Shown in pieces: positions 1-9,419 of a stretch of DNA of 64,000 nucleotides. The notes below the pieces were generated by a model. It was not told where the DNA came from and did no database searches. It saw only the letters and a list, made by a program, of their open reading frames with translations. The first letter of the stretch is position 1, and each line of letters starts with the position of its first letter. Position numbers and translations under genes: made by a program. Source of the DNA: Anaerostipes butyraticus (GTDB taxonomy: Bacteria > Bacillota > Clostridia > Lachnospirales > Lachnospiraceae); contig NZ_BLYI01000047.1 of assembly GCF_016586355.1 (NCBI RefSeq), positions 1 through 64,000 on the forward strand, given 5' to 3'.

Positions 1-98
1 ATCAGATGGTGGAGGAATTTGCATATGTCACATATAATCATGTGCGCCCACATAGTTTCAATGGGTATCAAACACCATATCAAGCTCGAATTGCATAA
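1..98 (+). mobile_element. 3' end of an IS3-like transposase (integrase core), cut by the window edge
   Basis: The reading frame from base 3 to the TAA at 96-98 encodes a tail containing YNHVRPHSFNGYQTP. The pattern YN-x-x-RPH-x-x-x-x-x-x-TP is typical of the C-terminal end of rve-type (DDE) transposases such as IS3 or IS481. Only the last 31 residues are inside the window, so the family and intactness are unknown. The element abuts an apparently truncated gene, which suggests that it inserted there. Confidence 0.65.
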
Positions 99-166
99 AT
101 CGATATTTTTTAGCCACAAGTGTTACAAAAACGCTTGACCACAACAAAACAGAAACACCAGATGAA

Positions 167-607
167 TTGTTCGAAATACCGACTTTTGAAACATATACAG
201 ATGAAAAATTTAAATATCAAATAGATATTCCGTCTACATTTAAATCTCAGCCAAATACAACAAAAGAAGATAAACAGTATGTTGCATTGGATAAAAGAGC
301 GACTATCAAAATATGTGCTAGATATTTTGATAAGGATATACCGACAGAATTCTCTCTTAAAGAGTATATTAAAATGTATGAGAATGGCACTATTTTTTAT
401 AAAGATGATAGAATGGAAAAAGAGCATTGGTATGCAATATCAATGAAGATAGCAAATGTTTATAGATATAAGAAATGTATTATTACATCAGAGAATACCA
501 TTGTGTATGTTGAACTGGTTTTTCCAGAAGATCAAGGTGAGATATATAATAATGTGTATGATTATACAACTCATATAGAAAAATCATTTAAAACATATAG
601 AGGGTAG
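167..607 (+). pseudogene. Hypothetical protein, probably 5'-truncated by the upstream IS
   Basis: A 146-residue hydrophilic product read from a TTG codon with no ribosome site. The frame is open further upstream (from about base 56) and reads smoothly through a Thr/Asp/Glu-rich stretch. The real N-terminus, possibly a signal peptide, has therefore probably been lost to the transposase fragment that ends at 98. No catalytic motif is visible. Composition is AT-rich, like the other accessory genes here. I do not recognise the family. Confidence 0.5.
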
Positions 608-745
608 AAGAAATAATAAATTTATTTTAAAAAACGAAAGAATATCATCTCATATTAATGATTTTTTCAATATATAAATATTTGTTAATAACTAATAACA
701 AAATTTTAAATTAAGATACATTTCTACAAGAAAAAGGTGATGAAA

Positions 746-1282
746 ATGAGTGCAATGCAGGAAATACAGTATATTTATAAAGATGTATCGGAGTGGTTAA
801 AGTTTGCAGAAGTAAAGCATGCTGGACTATTTGCAGTGTGGACAGCTATTTTAATTTCTCTAGTTTCGGAGAAAGATTGGTTCAATGAACCGCTAGTGGA
901 AAATACCTTTTTATTAATTATAGCTTTTGGGGGCAGCTTGATTAACATTATTTCATTTATTCCATTTTTAAACAGATCTCAGTATATTAAGGAAAAGTGT
1001 TACCAAAAGTACTGTAAATATGCAAATAATAGTGTATTTTATCAGTCAGTGTTTGTAGCTACATATAGTAAGATAGGGATACAAGATTCAGTTGAAAAAT
1101 ATATTAGGATGTTAGAGAAAAAAGGAGTACATTTTGAAAATATTCAGCTAGAAGAAGATTATCTGAAACAGATAATCGAAGTATCAACAGTTGCGACAAT
1201 AAAAATATATTTATTCAATGTTGCTGTCAAATATGTTTTCGGTGCAGCAATACTCTATTTTATTATAGTTACTGCCTTATGA
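746..1282 (+). CDS. Pycsar-type transmembrane effector (PycTM-like, DUF5706-like)
   Basis: 178 residues. It begins with an amphipathic helix carrying W-L-K-F-A-E-x-K-H-A, the signature I associate with Pycsar effector (PycTM) proteins. Three hydrophobic segments follow: about residues 28-45, 53-77 and the extreme C-terminus. In known Pycsar systems a cyclic pyrimidine nucleotide made by the partner cyclase activates the TM effector, which damages the membrane and stops phage spread. The partner cyclase starts 36 bp downstream on the same strand. The start is set at ATG 746, 8 bases after AAGG; GTG 737 and ATG 740 are less well placed. Family assignment rests on motif and neighbour, not on a search. 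Confidence 0.75.
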   Translation: MSAMQEIQYIYKDVSEWLKFAEVKHAGLFAVWTAILISLVSEKDWFNEPLVENTFLLIIAFGGSLINIISFIPFLNRSQYIKEKCYQKYCKYANNSVFYQSVFVATYSKIGIQDSVEKYIRMLEKKGVHFENIQLEEDYLKQIIEVSTVATIKIYLFNVAVKYVFGAAILYFIIVTAL

Positions 1283-1318
1283 ATATTTTAGAGTATTGTT
1301 AATGAGGAGATTAGAACT

Positions 1319-2797
1319 ATGAAAAAGGTGAAGAATGGTATCGTACCTTTGCAAGGGGTTGCGGTTTCAATTGATATGTGTAGCTCAACAAAAAAATTTA
1401 TTGAAATAGAAAAAAATAAGCAAGGAGGAAATCTTTCACGAAACCAAATTGCAACGTTTCAGATTGTTGAAAAAATGTATCAGGCTATAATGTATGCTTT
1501 TGAACCTTATAAAAATATGGCTCATATTATTCAATTCACAGGTGATGGTGCTTTGCTCTTTTTCTCAGAGGAGTTAGGACTTTCCACAGCGGAAAGTGCA
1601 GTAGAATTTGGTATTAATTTTTTGAATATATGGAAAAAATTTTGCGTTTGGTCGGATGAGTTCAAGCAAATTGTGTTTAGGGTTTGTCTTGAAAAAGGAG
1701 AAGTTCAAACAAATCCAATAAGTGGATTATGGAATGGGCTTGTGTTGAATTATGCAAGCAAAATGGAACATAAAAAGAGAACGAAATTAGATACTAATCG
1801 AATTACAATTTCAGAAAAAGTAATGGAATCTTTATTAGAAAATCATGTGTATAAATATTTGTTTCTTAAAACAGAAGAATATAAGATTTCATTGGATAAA
1901 AAAATAGGTTTATATAATATAGAAGTATTAGATACAATGCAAGTTTCCGCTTTAGTGGAAAGAAATCAAAATAAAGGGAAATATTTAAAAAAAGTGCCAA
2001 TATGCATGTGTATTGTTGCAACAGAAACGGATTATGAAAGAATAGAGGCGGTGCTATTAGCTATCGAAGTTCAAACTTTTTTACCCAAATATGTTTTAAT
2101 ATATACTTCTGATGCAAATGTAAGAAAGTTGAAGAAAAAATCATTTTCATTTAAATGTAAATTTTTTCTTTCAAAAATTAGCGTAGACAGAGCACATGCT
2201 AGAAATATTTTAATGGACTATGTTTTAAAGATGAAAGAAGTAGAAGCAATATGTTTTTGTGATGGAGATACATTAATTGCACCAAAATGTATTCAAATAT
2301 CATATCAATTATTTCAAGCAAATAAAGATGTTGTTTTTGGGATGCCGCGAATCGATTTAGATAAGGCTTTGTCAAAAAATGAAATTAAGTATATAACAAA
2401 TATATTTCTTGCAAGAGATAATTATAGTCAGCCGTCACATCTTTTTTATTGGAGTGCAGAACATTCAATGAAAGTTGCAAAGGAAATTACTACTAATTTT
2501 TTGTATCTGGGGTCATATTTTCTTTTTGTTCCTATGAATATTTGTAAAGTAGTGGGGAAATGGGATGAGAATTTTTCTGGATGGGGAGAAGAAGATATTG
2601 ATTTTACATATAGAATTTTTTTACGGGGAAACCGATTGATTGTACCACGAAAAGAAGGTTTTTTGGCATTACATCTTACTCATGAGAGTGGTGAAGATGT
2701 AAAAGAAATTGTTGATAATGCAAAATATTTGTTGAGTAAATATCCCGAGATGAAGGAATATCGAAAATTATTTTACCAATTAATAGGATTAGACTAA
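1319..2797 (+). CDS. Pycsar-like class III nucleotidyl cyclase fused to a GT2 glycosyltransferase domain
   Basis: 492 residues in two parts. Residues about 8-205 form a class III cyclase domain. Metal-binding aspartates lie in SIDMCSST (Asp19) and in FTGDGALLFF (about residue 76), and GLVLNYASKM provides the Asn of the transition-state region. Residues about 225-492 look like a GT-A glycosyltransferase: a VPICMCIVAT first strand, a DGD metal motif near 315, and GWGEEDIDFTYRIFLRGN near 420, which resembles the acceptor-side motif of galactosyltransferase-like GT2/GT7C enzymes. GAGGAG lies 9 bases before the ATG. The upstream TM effector makes this a Pycsar-like operon. I know of no description of this fusion. 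The GT part could modify a host or phage glycan, or sense one. The nucleotide product (cUMP, cCMP or other) cannot be read from sequence. Confidence 0.75.
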   Translation: MKKVKNGIVPLQGVAVSIDMCSSTKKFIEIEKNKQGGNLSRNQIATFQIVEKMYQAIMYAFEPYKNMAHIIQFTGDGALLFFSEELGLSTAESAVEFGINFLNIWKKFCVWSDEFKQIVFRVCLEKGEVQTNPISGLWNGLVLNYASKMEHKKRTKLDTNRITISEKVMESLLENHVYKYLFLKTEEYKISLDKKIGLYNIEVLDTMQVSALVERNQNKGKYLKKVPICMCIVATETDYERIEAVLLAIEVQTFLPKYVLIYTSDANVRKLKKKSFSFKCKFFLSKISVDRAHARNILMDYVLKMKEVEAICFCDGDTLIAPKCIQISYQLFQANKDVVFGMPRIDLDKALSKNEIKYITNIFLARDNYSQPSHLFYWSAEHSMKVAKEITTNFLYLGSYFLFVPMNICKVVGKWDENFSGWGEEDIDFTYRIFLRGNRLIVPRKEGFLALHLTHESGEDVKEIVDNAKYLLSKYPEMKEYRKLFYQLIGLD

Positions 2798-2827
2798 AAA
2801 TTTGGAAAGTATAGAATAATAAAAATT

Positions 2828-3491
2828 AGCATGGATGTCCAGAGTACAAATTATACTTTATGTGTAATGGAATCAGTGATTAATGCAGAAAACCGCACAT
2901 TTGCGAATATCAAGATAATACCGAATTATAAAAATATCCTGATGTTCATTGAAAAGCTCAAGTCTAAGCTGGAATTTCATGAAAGGTATCTGAAATGAGG
3001 TATAACACATAAAACGAAAAAATTGTATCTATTACAGAAAAAACCTTAGTTCTTGGGATTAATGTTGGAAGTGAGACTCACATTATGTAAGAGCAATCGA
3101 CTGGTGTAATTTATGAGTATTCAAAAATTCTGCTGACAGTAAGCATGGAAGATTCTCTTAACCGTATATCTCTACAGGGATTTATGCATAGATTTGAAAC
3201 TTGCCAAATCTACAATTCCAGTCTTAAGGAGAGATTACACGTATCCAGAACCGGGTCGTATGGTAGATTAGTATCTACTTTTTTAAAATTAAAGACGTTT
3301 ATGGTAAATTGAATGCAGTAAACAGGCTGATAGTACTTAAGGAGGCAAAATTTCCATTGGAGATCAGAAGGTTGGGAGTGGAAAGGATTGAAGAAAAGAT
3401 TAACAAGGGTTCATATGTGGATAAACTTCTAGAAATCAACGAGATTGGATTAAAAACAGTGTGCGGCTTTTTATATATGTTGGAGGGCTAA
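2828..3491 (+). mobile_element. Degenerate IS110-family transposase remnant
   Basis: The 5' part reads MDVQSTNYTLCVMESV, then FANIKIIPNYKNILMFIE before a stop at about 2997. This matches the N-terminal DEDD domain region of IS110-type transposases. The 3' part (about 3309-3491) reads VDKLLEINEIGLKTVCGFL, like the helix-hairpin-helix Transposase_20 region of the same family. The middle is scrambled by stops and frame changes, and the C-terminus is missing. It is inactive debris between the Pycsar-like pair and the next gene. Confidence 0.65.
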
Positions 3492-3583
3492 AATTGTATT
3501 ATGTAATGTAAGAGTATGATTTATAGAAAATGAAGAAAAATATGAAATTAGTAATTAAGAATGTTTGGGGAGAATATTAAGAA

Positions 3584-4300
3584 ATGAGAGATAAAATAAG
3601 TATTGGGAGTATGTTAACTGAAAAAGAAGAAAAGTTAATATTAGAGCAATTGAAATATTTACAGAATGAAATTATTTCAATTCAGCAAGGATTTATTTCT
3701 TTTGTGTCAATCCCATTGGGTGTATATGCATTAATTGTATACTATATATTGAATATTGCTGATAATCAAGTAAAAGAAATATTATTTTTATTATTGCCTT
3801 TTTTCTTTTGCCTGAGTTTTTACAATATTTTAAAATATACAATTAAAATATTAGGCCTAGAATCGTATCAACGACATTTAGAAAATATGATAAATAGGAA
3901 TCATGAAAAGCCTTTATTTTTATGGCAAAGTTTTTTTGTATATGCAAATGGTTATTCTTTTATAGGTTCTATTGGACAATTTCCATGTATCTTCGTTATT
4001 TTTATCTACTTTACATATAATTTTTTTGAAGTAGCAATAAGTACAGATTCAATTCCAAAAAATATTTTAAATTTTTTAATTATCTTCTATTTATTACAAA
4101 TAGTTTTTCTGGTTTTGATGTTATTTCATTGTTTAAGACAATATTCTTGGATAGAAAATGATTGTAAAAAATTTTTTAACGAGATTAATAACAAGGAATG
4201 GGAAAAAAATTTAGCGGATATAGAAACGATGTATCCTCCATATATTAAAAATATATTGAAGAAAAGTAGAAGAAAATTTAGTGATATTAAAAATGAATAG
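3584..4300 (+). CDS. Hypothetical membrane protein in the defence island
   Basis: 238 residues, very AT-rich. An N-terminal helical part (residues 10-35, rich in Glu, Lys and Gln) precedes four hydrophobic segments at roughly residues 36-58, 64-83, 125-147 and 160-185. A charged cytoplasmic-type tail of about 50 residues follows. A GGGGAG lies about 12 bases before the ATG. It stands alone between an IS110 remnant and a gene fragment, with no obvious operon partner. A helical domain plus several TM segments is common among membrane-acting abortive-infection effectors. That is only a hint; I do not recognise the family. Confidence 0.6.
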   Translation: MRDKISIGSMLTEKEEKLILEQLKYLQNEIISIQQGFISFVSIPLGVYALIVYYILNIADNQVKEILFLLLPFFFCLSFYNILKYTIKILGLESYQRHLENMINRNHEKPLFLWQSFFVYANGYSFIGSIGQFPCIFVIFIYFTYNFFEVAISTDSIPKNILNFLIIFYLLQIVFLVLMLFHCLRQYSWIENDCKKFFNEINNKEWEKNLADIETMYPPYIKNILKKSRRKFSDIKNE

Positions 4301-4344
4301 GAGTATTCAAAACAAGGATGGCAAAGTGAAAGAGGGAAAAATTA

Positions 4345-4492
4345 ATGGCGTTAACGCATGATAGCATGTGGATTGATAAAGGATAAGGGCATATTACGGC
4401 GGAAGAACCATCACATATTCATATCTTGGTGAAGATGTTTCTGCAAAAAGTGGATTATTTATATGTGATTCAACCCATTGTGCTAGTTTAAT
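4345..4492 (+). pseudogene. 5' fragment of a frameshifted gene interrupted by IS66
   Basis: After a purine-rich site, ATG 4345 reads MALTHDSMWIDKG and stops. The next frames continue with ITAEEPSHIH and then EDVSAKSGLFICD, so at least two frameshifts are present. Similarity then ends where the IS66 remnant begins. The text resembles the start of a Cys-containing hypothetical protein. The fragment at 5640-5957 may be the 3' end of the same gene, but this is inferred from position only. Confidence 0.35.
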
Positions 4493-5630
4493 CGTAAGCG
4501 CCAAATATTAATGCGGTCAGATACAAAATTACCCCAGCCTTTTGCGAGTTGGAGTAATTCAATATAATTCACATGCGATTTTTGATAGATTGGAGTTTTT
4601 TCACTCCAAGGGGTCAATTCTGCTAGTTGTTCATCGATTATATCTTTATTTGGCCGATGCTCCAGCAGAAATTTAAGATTGCCATAAATATTCAGCCCAC
4701 GTGCTTTTGCCATCCCAACCATTGTGTAGACTACCGCACTGGCATTCGCTCCGTTCATGCAACTGCTGAACAGCCAGTTCTTCCGCCCTACTGCAAATGC
4801 CCGGGTTGCATTCTCACTGAGATTATTGGTAAAGCTGCAGCGTCCGTCTTCCAGATAGGTCTCCGCCGTATCACGCCGGTTGAGACATAATCAACTGCTT
4901 ATCCATCCGGGTATTCCGGACGGGTTTCTGCTGATCGAGCCACGACCAGAAAGTCTCGAGAACGGGTTTTTCCTTTTCGAGACGCAGTTGCTTTCGTTTT
5001 TCATAATCACCGGGATACTTTTTGTTAATGGAGTCTTCAATGGCAAACAACCGGTTGCAGTACTTGACTCCCTGCACTGCAGGCTAGATGTAGTCATATT
5101 GTTTTCCTTTGGGAACGGCGTCGATAAAGTACCGGCAGATATGCACCCAACAAGAGCAGCGCCGGATCCCAGGCAGATTGTTGTATTCCTGATATCCATC
5201 CGTTTCCAGGTATGCGTTGTAGCCTTCCGGGAACTCCCTTATATGGCTGCCGCTCCTGGCTGGAGAACAGCTATACAGGATGAGCGCTGGAAGTCTGTTC
5301 TCGCCGCGGAACAGCTACATGAATGATTGGGCATGGACCTGGCGCCCTTCCTTGTTCAATACATGAACCCGGGGTTCATCTGCCATTGCAAAGCTACCTT
5401 TAGCAACTCAAGGTGGAAGTAATCATACATTAGCTGGAAATAGTTCTGCGAACAGTAGATGATCCAATTGTCAAGGATGGTCCGGCTGATCTAGGCTCCA
5501 TACTGTTTCCAGTCCTTCTTCTGCCGGTAAAGAGGAAGTCCATTGGTATACTTCTGATACATGGTCCATGCAGCAGTGGATGCTGAGGGAGGACCTTTTC
5601 CAACCAGAGCTGCCGGAACCTGAGATTTTA
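4483..5630 (-). mobile_element. IS66-family transposase remnant (multiple frameshifts)
   Basis: Read on the minus strand. The 5' part (about 5630-5330) gives fragments equivalent to ILDNWIIYCSQNYFQLMYDY and ADEPRVHVLNKEGR, the IS66 catalytic (DDE) region. The middle gives a RLFAIEDSINKKYPGDYEKR segment. The 3' part (4758-4483) gives NGANASAVVYTMVGMAKARG, the C-terminal region where intact IS66 proteins read GAxASAxxYSLxETAKANG. The segments lie in different frames, with stops between them, so the element cannot make a functional transposase. Confidence 0.75.
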
Positions 5631-5639
5631 TGATTATAG

Positions 5640-5957
5640 GCAAAACTTGAGGATCAGGAAATCCGCAAGAATATTTGGCGCTTACTTACAAAAATAGAAT
5701 TTGAAATAAAAGCATCTGACGGTATAAAAGCAATACAGCTGGAAATAAAAGATAAGAATATAGATAAAATAGTAGATGAATTTGTAAAAACATCTAATAG
5801 GTTTGAAAAATATAGTTTCAAAATGCAAAATTATTGTACAGAGAGCGTATGGAAAAATATAAAACAAATATGTTTTACAGTATTTACAGCAGAAGAATAC
5901 ATAACAGAAATAAATGGAACATTTGAAATAAAGAATTTTCAATTAGTAAAAGGATAA
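5640..5957 (+). pseudogene. 3' fragment of a hypothetical gene downstream of the IS66 remnant
   Basis: An open frame beginning after a TAG at 5637 has no usable start codon or ribosome site. It encodes about 105 residues rich in Lys, Ile and Glu, including YCTESVWKNIKQICFTVF, and ends at TAA 5955-5957. A terminator follows. It looks like the C-terminal half of a gene whose 5' part was displaced by IS66. Confidence 0.45.
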
Positions 5958-5976
5958 TTAGACGTATTAACAGAAA

Positions 5977-6014
5977 GAAAAGAAGATAGACAAAAATAGT
6001 TTATCTTCTTTTTT
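5977..6014 (+). terminator. Rho-independent terminator after the gene fragment
   Basis: AAAAGAAGATA pairs with TATCTTCTTTT across a 14-base loop, and the T-run continues to 6014. It separates the debris from the Septu-like operon. Confidence 0.6.
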
Positions 6015-6168
6015 AATATATTAAAAGTAAATAACTGTTTCATGGTATAATAAAAATACATTTGAGCAGATCTAAAATTTGACCGATTTTAAAAATGAAA
6101 ATCTTGTAGAATAATAATGTGTTGCAGTTAACCATTTGTATGTGATTGATAAGGAGTTTAAAACGGAT

Positions 6169-8235
6169 ATGGACTTAATTTATATTTATATTGATAAGTA
6201 CAGAACTTTTGAAAAGCAGGAGTGTGCCTTTTCAAATAAATTTGAAGTAAGCTATAACGCTGAGACGAAAGATTTAACAATAACAAGAAATAAGGATTAT
6301 TTTGATATTTACCCAGGGAATATTCTAGGTATAAATGCAGTCCTGGGAAAGAATGCTTCAGGGAAGACTTCCTTTATGTCTTTAATTGGAGAGAGAATAG
6401 ACGATAGGAAAAATCGTGGTGAAATATATGTCAGACCTGAAAAACCGCATGAACCGTTAGAAATATTATCAAAAGGAGACAAAATGATTAATGCAGAAGA
6501 AGGAAAGTTTGTTTCAAAATATTTCCTTGTGTACTATTATGGAAAAGATGATAAAGATGAGGATTTATTCATTTTAGAAACCTGCTGTCCAGAGGAATAT
6601 ACTTCGATTTTTGAAAATAGAGATATTTTGCTCGACAGAGAAGATAAAGAAGTTGGGAGAAGAATAGATTATTATATTGAAAAAGGCTGGATGTCATGTG
6701 TATTTAAAATAGATGACAATAAAAATATTTGGTACAATAATACGCAGAATTATAAAATGGATGGGTTCAGTCCGGAAATGGATTCTTCTATTATTTTTTT
6801 CAAGAATTCTGTGAAAAAAGATCTGTTTAGATTTAATATTCGAGATGAAGAAGAAAATATTATTTCAGTTAAGCGAATAGAATCAGTGATGGAAGATGTC
6901 TCTTTTTTTCAGAAGATTGATTTTTTGATAGAACAAATGAAACGAAGGACAGATACTATTTACAATGATAAAAAATATATTTTGCGACTTAAAATGGCAG
7001 AAAGATTTTGGAACGATCATGAGGAACAACTTGGTTTTAATCTCGAAGAAGCAATTCCAGATTACAGATATTATTTAAAAGAAATTTCTGAAGTTTCTGA
7101 GGAGCAAAAAATGGTTTTGGCATTTTTGAATAAATATGTTAACTATATTTTAAGTATGGTTGTTAAAGAAGGACTATTAAATAATGAGCAAATAGAATGT
7201 ATTAATGCAATAGAAAGTGTTGATAAAAATGCAAAAACATACGATGATTTAAAGGAAATATATCACAAGCAGATAGGCTGTATTTATGAATACTATAACC
7301 AGAAAGATGTTAATTTGGACAATTTTATGATCGTGGAAAAATCTTTTGAAGATTTCTTAAAGGAAGCTCTTAAGAATAATATAGAATTCGAATATAAAAT
7401 TCAGGGATTGGAAATAAAATTTCAGAAAGAATCTAATATCAAGACGCCTGAGATAAAAAAATTTTTTGATAATTGTATCGATGAATATTTGAACAAAGCT
7501 AAGGAAGATCTACCTTCAATATTAGAAAATTTCTTGACGGTAGATATATTATGGCTGAGTGCTGGAGAAGAAGCAAACTTGGCATTATTTACGGCAATCC
7601 ATAATCAGATAATGGTGAAAACACCACATAAAAGGAAATACATATTTTTATTTGATGAAATAGAGAGATATATGCATCCGGAAATGTGTCGATGTTTAAT
7701 TAATGATTTAATAGATTTATTAAATTCATATAATGATAAACAATTTCAGATTTTGATATCCAGTCACTCTCCGTTTATTGCATCAGATATTAAAAACAAT
7801 AACGTGATTTGTCTTGAACGAAGAGGAACTAAGACGGAAATATTTACAGCTTCCAAAGCTACTTTAGGACAAAATATTCATACAATTTTAAAAGAAAACT
7901 TTTTTCTGAGTTCTACATTTGGGAAATATGCTATAAAGATTATGGAATTAGTAGAAAAGTGCTTGAATGTAGATGAATTGAATGAAGCGGCGGAAATAAT
8001 AAATTCTTTTATAGGAATGACGGACCAGGGTGATAGTAAAAGGACGATAGAGACCAGCGAAGAGGTAATACAATTTTTAGAGACAGTGATTAATTCTATT
8101 GGAGAGAAGACTATTCGATATTATTTTAAAAAGAAGTTAAATGAAAAGACTAAAAACTTATCAATCGATGAAAGAATCCAATATTATAAACGAGAAATAG
8201 AAAAACTCCATATGGAAGGAGAGAATAATGGTTAA
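6169..8235 (+). CDS. ptuA: Septu-like AAA/SMC-type ATPase (PtuA-like)
   Basis: 688 residues. Walker A (GKNASGKT) is near residue 60, an ABC-type signature (WLSAGEEANL) near 462, Walker B (LFDEIE) near 494 and the switch histidine (ISSHSPF) near 530. A long helical insert fills the middle. Together these form the AAA_15/AAA_21 arrangement of anti-phage ATPases. The product begins MDLIYIYIDKYRTFEKQ, as PtuA-type proteins commonly begin with a MELxYLxIxKYKNIEN-like block. ATG 6169 was therefore chosen over TTG 6136, although AAGGAG is 12 bases upstream. It overlaps the HNH nuclease gene by 8 bp. In Septu the ATPase and nuclease form one complex that degrades phage DNA. A retron-like partner was not seen, so standalone Septu is the best reading. 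Confidence 0.75.
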   Translation: MDLIYIYIDKYRTFEKQECAFSNKFEVSYNAETKDLTITRNKDYFDIYPGNILGINAVLGKNASGKTSFMSLIGERIDDRKNRGEIYVRPEKPHEPLEILSKGDKMINAEEGKFVSKYFLVYYYGKDDKDEDLFILETCCPEEYTSIFENRDILLDREDKEVGRRIDYYIEKGWMSCVFKIDDNKNIWYNNTQNYKMDGFSPEMDSSIIFFKNSVKKDLFRFNIRDEEENIISVKRIESVMEDVSFFQKIDFLIEQMKRRTDTIYNDKKYILRLKMAERFWNDHEEQLGFNLEEAIPDYRYYLKEISEVSEEQKMVLAFLNKYVNYILSMVVKEGLLNNEQIECINAIESVDKNAKTYDDLKEIYHKQIGCIYEYYNQKDVNLDNFMIVEKSFEDFLKEALKNNIEFEYKIQGLEIKFQKESNIKTPEIKKFFDNCIDEYLNKAKEDLPSILENFLTVDILWLSAGEEANLALFTAIHNQIMVKTPHKRKYIFLFDEIERYMHPEMCRCLINDLIDLLNSYNDKQFQILISSHSPFIASDIKNNNVICLERRGTKTEIFTASKATLGQNIHTILKENFFLSSTFGKYAIKIMELVEKCLNVDELNEAAEIINSFIGMTDQGDSKRTIETSEEVIQFLETVINSIGEKTIRYYFKKKLNEKTKNLSIDERIQYYKREIEKLHMEGENNG

Positions 8236-9328
8236 GACATTTTTGCCGGGCGATTTGCCAACAATGAAAGTGATTGACGATATATATTCAAAGCTATCAG
8301 AAAATGTTCTGAAAGAAATCCAAGGAGAACAACTGCAATGTAAATATAAGAATGATGCTATTTTTTTGGATACAAAAGAAAAGATAAAAACGTTTTTATT
8401 GTCAAAAAATTTCTATGAGTATAAATTCAACGAAGAAGGAAATTTCTATCAGGACCTTATCTATCTGCATGGGAATATAAAAGTTGACAATCTTTTATCA
8501 GGAAACACAGATTCAGAGGAGATAAAAGTATTTTTGCGGAAATATCCAAAAGAAGAATATGGAAAGGAGTATGATATTTTAGAAACGGGTTATAAAGGAA
8601 AAAAGATTTCAGAAATAAGGCAGCAGGAAAATGATTCTTTTCCAGAAAGTGCAGAGTATCAATTAATAAAAAAAGCTTTTGATTATGGAAAGATTCATGC
8701 TGATGATAGAAATAGTATTTTGAATGCAATGGATGTTCCGGTATGTCCGTATTGTAATATGAATTATACGATGAAGTATGGAAAAGAACGGAATGCAGCA
8801 GATATTGATCATTTTTATATAAAAAGCAGATATCCACAGTACGCCTTATGCCTTTACAATTTTGTCCCAGCATGTCCGGTTTGTAACAGTAAACTAAAAG
8901 GGAAAAAGGATACGACCCGCCAGACACATGTGTTCCCACATGAGGAAAGTTATGGTAAAGAAGCTGAATTTGAAATTTTGAATTTAATTGAATTAAGCTC
9001 TGGCAAGAGTGAAAAAGCAGAATTAAAGCTTATAAACCATGGAAATAATCCAAAGATTGATAACTCGGTGGAAACTTTTAAAATTAATGAGTTATATGAT
9101 TTTCATAGCAGTTACGCGAAAGACTTGTTGGATAAAGTGTGGATTTATAATGATTCTTATATGGAAGAACTTAAAAGGTTTATATCAGAAAAAAGTGAAG
9201 ACATCAAAGGTATCAAAGATATTAAAGAATTGATCTTTGGCAGAGATGAACCGGAAGAAATATATGCCAGAAAATCCTTAGGGAAATTAAGGATGGATTT
9301 GCTAAGGCAGCTTGGTGTATATGAATAA
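8228..9328 (+). CDS. ptuB: Septu-like HNH endonuclease (PtuB-like)
   Basis: 366 residues. The HNH core lies at about residues 172-230: CPYCNMNYT, then DIDHFYIKSRYP, then CPVCNSKLKG. The two CxxC pairs form the zinc knuckle and DIDH carries the catalytic histidine. It is somewhat longer than the shortest PtuB proteins, with an N-terminal helical region of about 150 residues. GGAAGGAGA stands 5 bases before ATG 8228, inside the end of the ATPase gene. The overlap implies translational coupling and a shared complex. Its role as the DNA-cutting subunit follows from the family and the neighbour. Confidence 0.75.
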   Translation: MVKTFLPGDLPTMKVIDDIYSKLSENVLKEIQGEQLQCKYKNDAIFLDTKEKIKTFLLSKNFYEYKFNEEGNFYQDLIYLHGNIKVDNLLSGNTDSEEIKVFLRKYPKEEYGKEYDILETGYKGKKISEIRQQENDSFPESAEYQLIKKAFDYGKIHADDRNSILNAMDVPVCPYCNMNYTMKYGKERNAADIDHFYIKSRYPQYALCLYNFVPACPVCNSKLKGKKDTTRQTHVFPHEESYGKEAEFEILNLIELSSGKSEKAELKLINHGNNPKIDNSVETFKINELYDFHSSYAKDLLDKVWIYNDSYMEELKRFISEKSEDIKGIKDIKELIFGRDEPEEIYARKSLGKLRMDLLRQLGVYE

Positions 9329-9419
9329 ATAATTTACAATTTTTTACACTTATAATAGAAAAGTATTAAATAGTATGTTAATATGAAAACAAATAATACC
9401 AAAGCAGTGAGGTGAGATT

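Noticed and set aside
8457-8939. Minus-strand frame of 160 codons in the HNH nuclease gene
   Set aside because: Antisense shadow of a gene with a clear zinc-bound HNH core.
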